Assembly (NCBI RefSeq): GCF_003856525.1
Contig: NZ_RJVQ01000003.1
Location: 186,001-250,000 of the forward strand
Source of the DNA: Vibrio viridaestus
GTDB lineage: Bacteria > Pseudomonadota > Gammaproteobacteria > Enterobacterales > Vibrionaceae
Direction: 5' to 3'
DNA length: 64,000 bases
The notes under the pieces were generated by a model, which worked only from the letters and a program-made list of their open reading frames with translations, was not told where the DNA came from and did not search any database. Of the stretch, positions 63,705 to 64,000 are shown in pieces. Position numbers and translations under genes: made by a program. Each line of letters opens with the position of its first letter. The first letter of the stretch is position 1.

Positions 63705-64000
63705 GGTGTTCCTTAAAGTTACTCATAAGTTAGGTTATTTTATAAATAATACGACTTACATTTGTTTCGTTTTGAATCTCTATGCCTCATTACTGTTGGA
63801 TCAGGATAATTATTTTATAGCGCTAATTTATTCAACAATTGATTAACATTCAAGTTAATTAATCTCCCGATATAATACCTAGGAGAGTGATTTAGTATGC
63901 GTTTTGTGGAGTATATTTATGAGCAAGAATGGAATAGAAAGTGCTGATTAATTCCTCATTAAATGTGGGGTTTTAGGGGCGTATAAGCGTAATTTGTATT
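63705..64000. other. Intergenic end of window
   Basis: About 300 bp of AT-rich sequence upstream of the chemoreceptor. Only very short open frames occur, one near 63897 of about 17 codons. I see no gene, operator or RNA here. Confidence 0.4.

Overview
The window looks like chromosomal DNA of a marine gammaproteobacterium, probably of the Oceanospirillaceae and plausibly Marinomonas-like. The clues are moderate-to-low GC, an E. coli-like core (priC-ybaM, cyd-tol-pal, ruvCAB), taurine/isethionate genes and abundant c-di-GMP and chemosensory proteins. The genus is an inference; no rRNA is present.

1-29 kb is mostly housekeeping. It holds the end of a DUF2254 membrane protein, xthA, ybaM, priC, dinG, a highly expressed porin, a DUF2057 protein, two paralogous EAL-HDOD proteins flanking a YchJ-like SEC-C protein, lpxH, ppiB, cysS and ruvC-ruvA-ruvB. 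Then come cydA-cydB-cydX-ybgE, with CRP- and FNR-like boxes upstream, and ybgC-tolQ-tolR-tolA-tolB-pal-cpoB. nadA, an UPF0149 protein, a hybrid sensor kinase and alaE follow.

29.2-33.5 kb starts at a tRNA-Ser(GGA), followed by a truncated integrase, a tiny DUF4223 lipoprotein and poorly recognisable small ORFs. It looks like the eroded edge of an integrated element. ArgP and a DUF2076 protein come next.

33.5-60 kb is an accessory catabolic block. A 4-hydroxybutyrate dehydrogenase gene is followed by hutG/hutF and a HutC-type repressor. Next are an FMN (S)-2-hydroxyacid dehydrogenase, a seven-gene operon (SsuABC/TauABC-like transporter, a divergent HisD-like dehydrogenase, an APH-fold kinase, a zinc alcohol dehydrogenase and an SDR), and a HisC-like aminotransferase with an FAD D-2-hydroxyacid dehydrogenase. 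A polar amino-acid ABC transporter and a dedicated ETF/ETF-QO set complete it. Six copies of the palindrome GTATATAC, which fits the GntR/HutC operator pattern GT-N-TA-N-AC, lie in the promoter gaps of this block, one of them in front of a DUF2789 gene at 60 kb. I infer one HutC-controlled regulon. hutH, hutU and hutI are absent from the window. The best working idea is a pathway that brings an imidazole-type alcohol or 2-hydroxyacid to histidine and then, through hut genes elsewhere, to HutF and HutG. A sulfonate such as dihydroxypropanesulfonate is the main alternative substrate for the HisD-like operon.

55.8-59.7 kb is a second, separately regulated module: an IsfD-like SDR, a TauR-like MocR regulator and a taurine:pyruvate aminotransferase. 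It would take nitrogen from taurine and leave isethionate.

60-64 kb has a CobW-family GTPase, a C-terminal fragment of a UlaA-type PTS permease and a dCache chemoreceptor.
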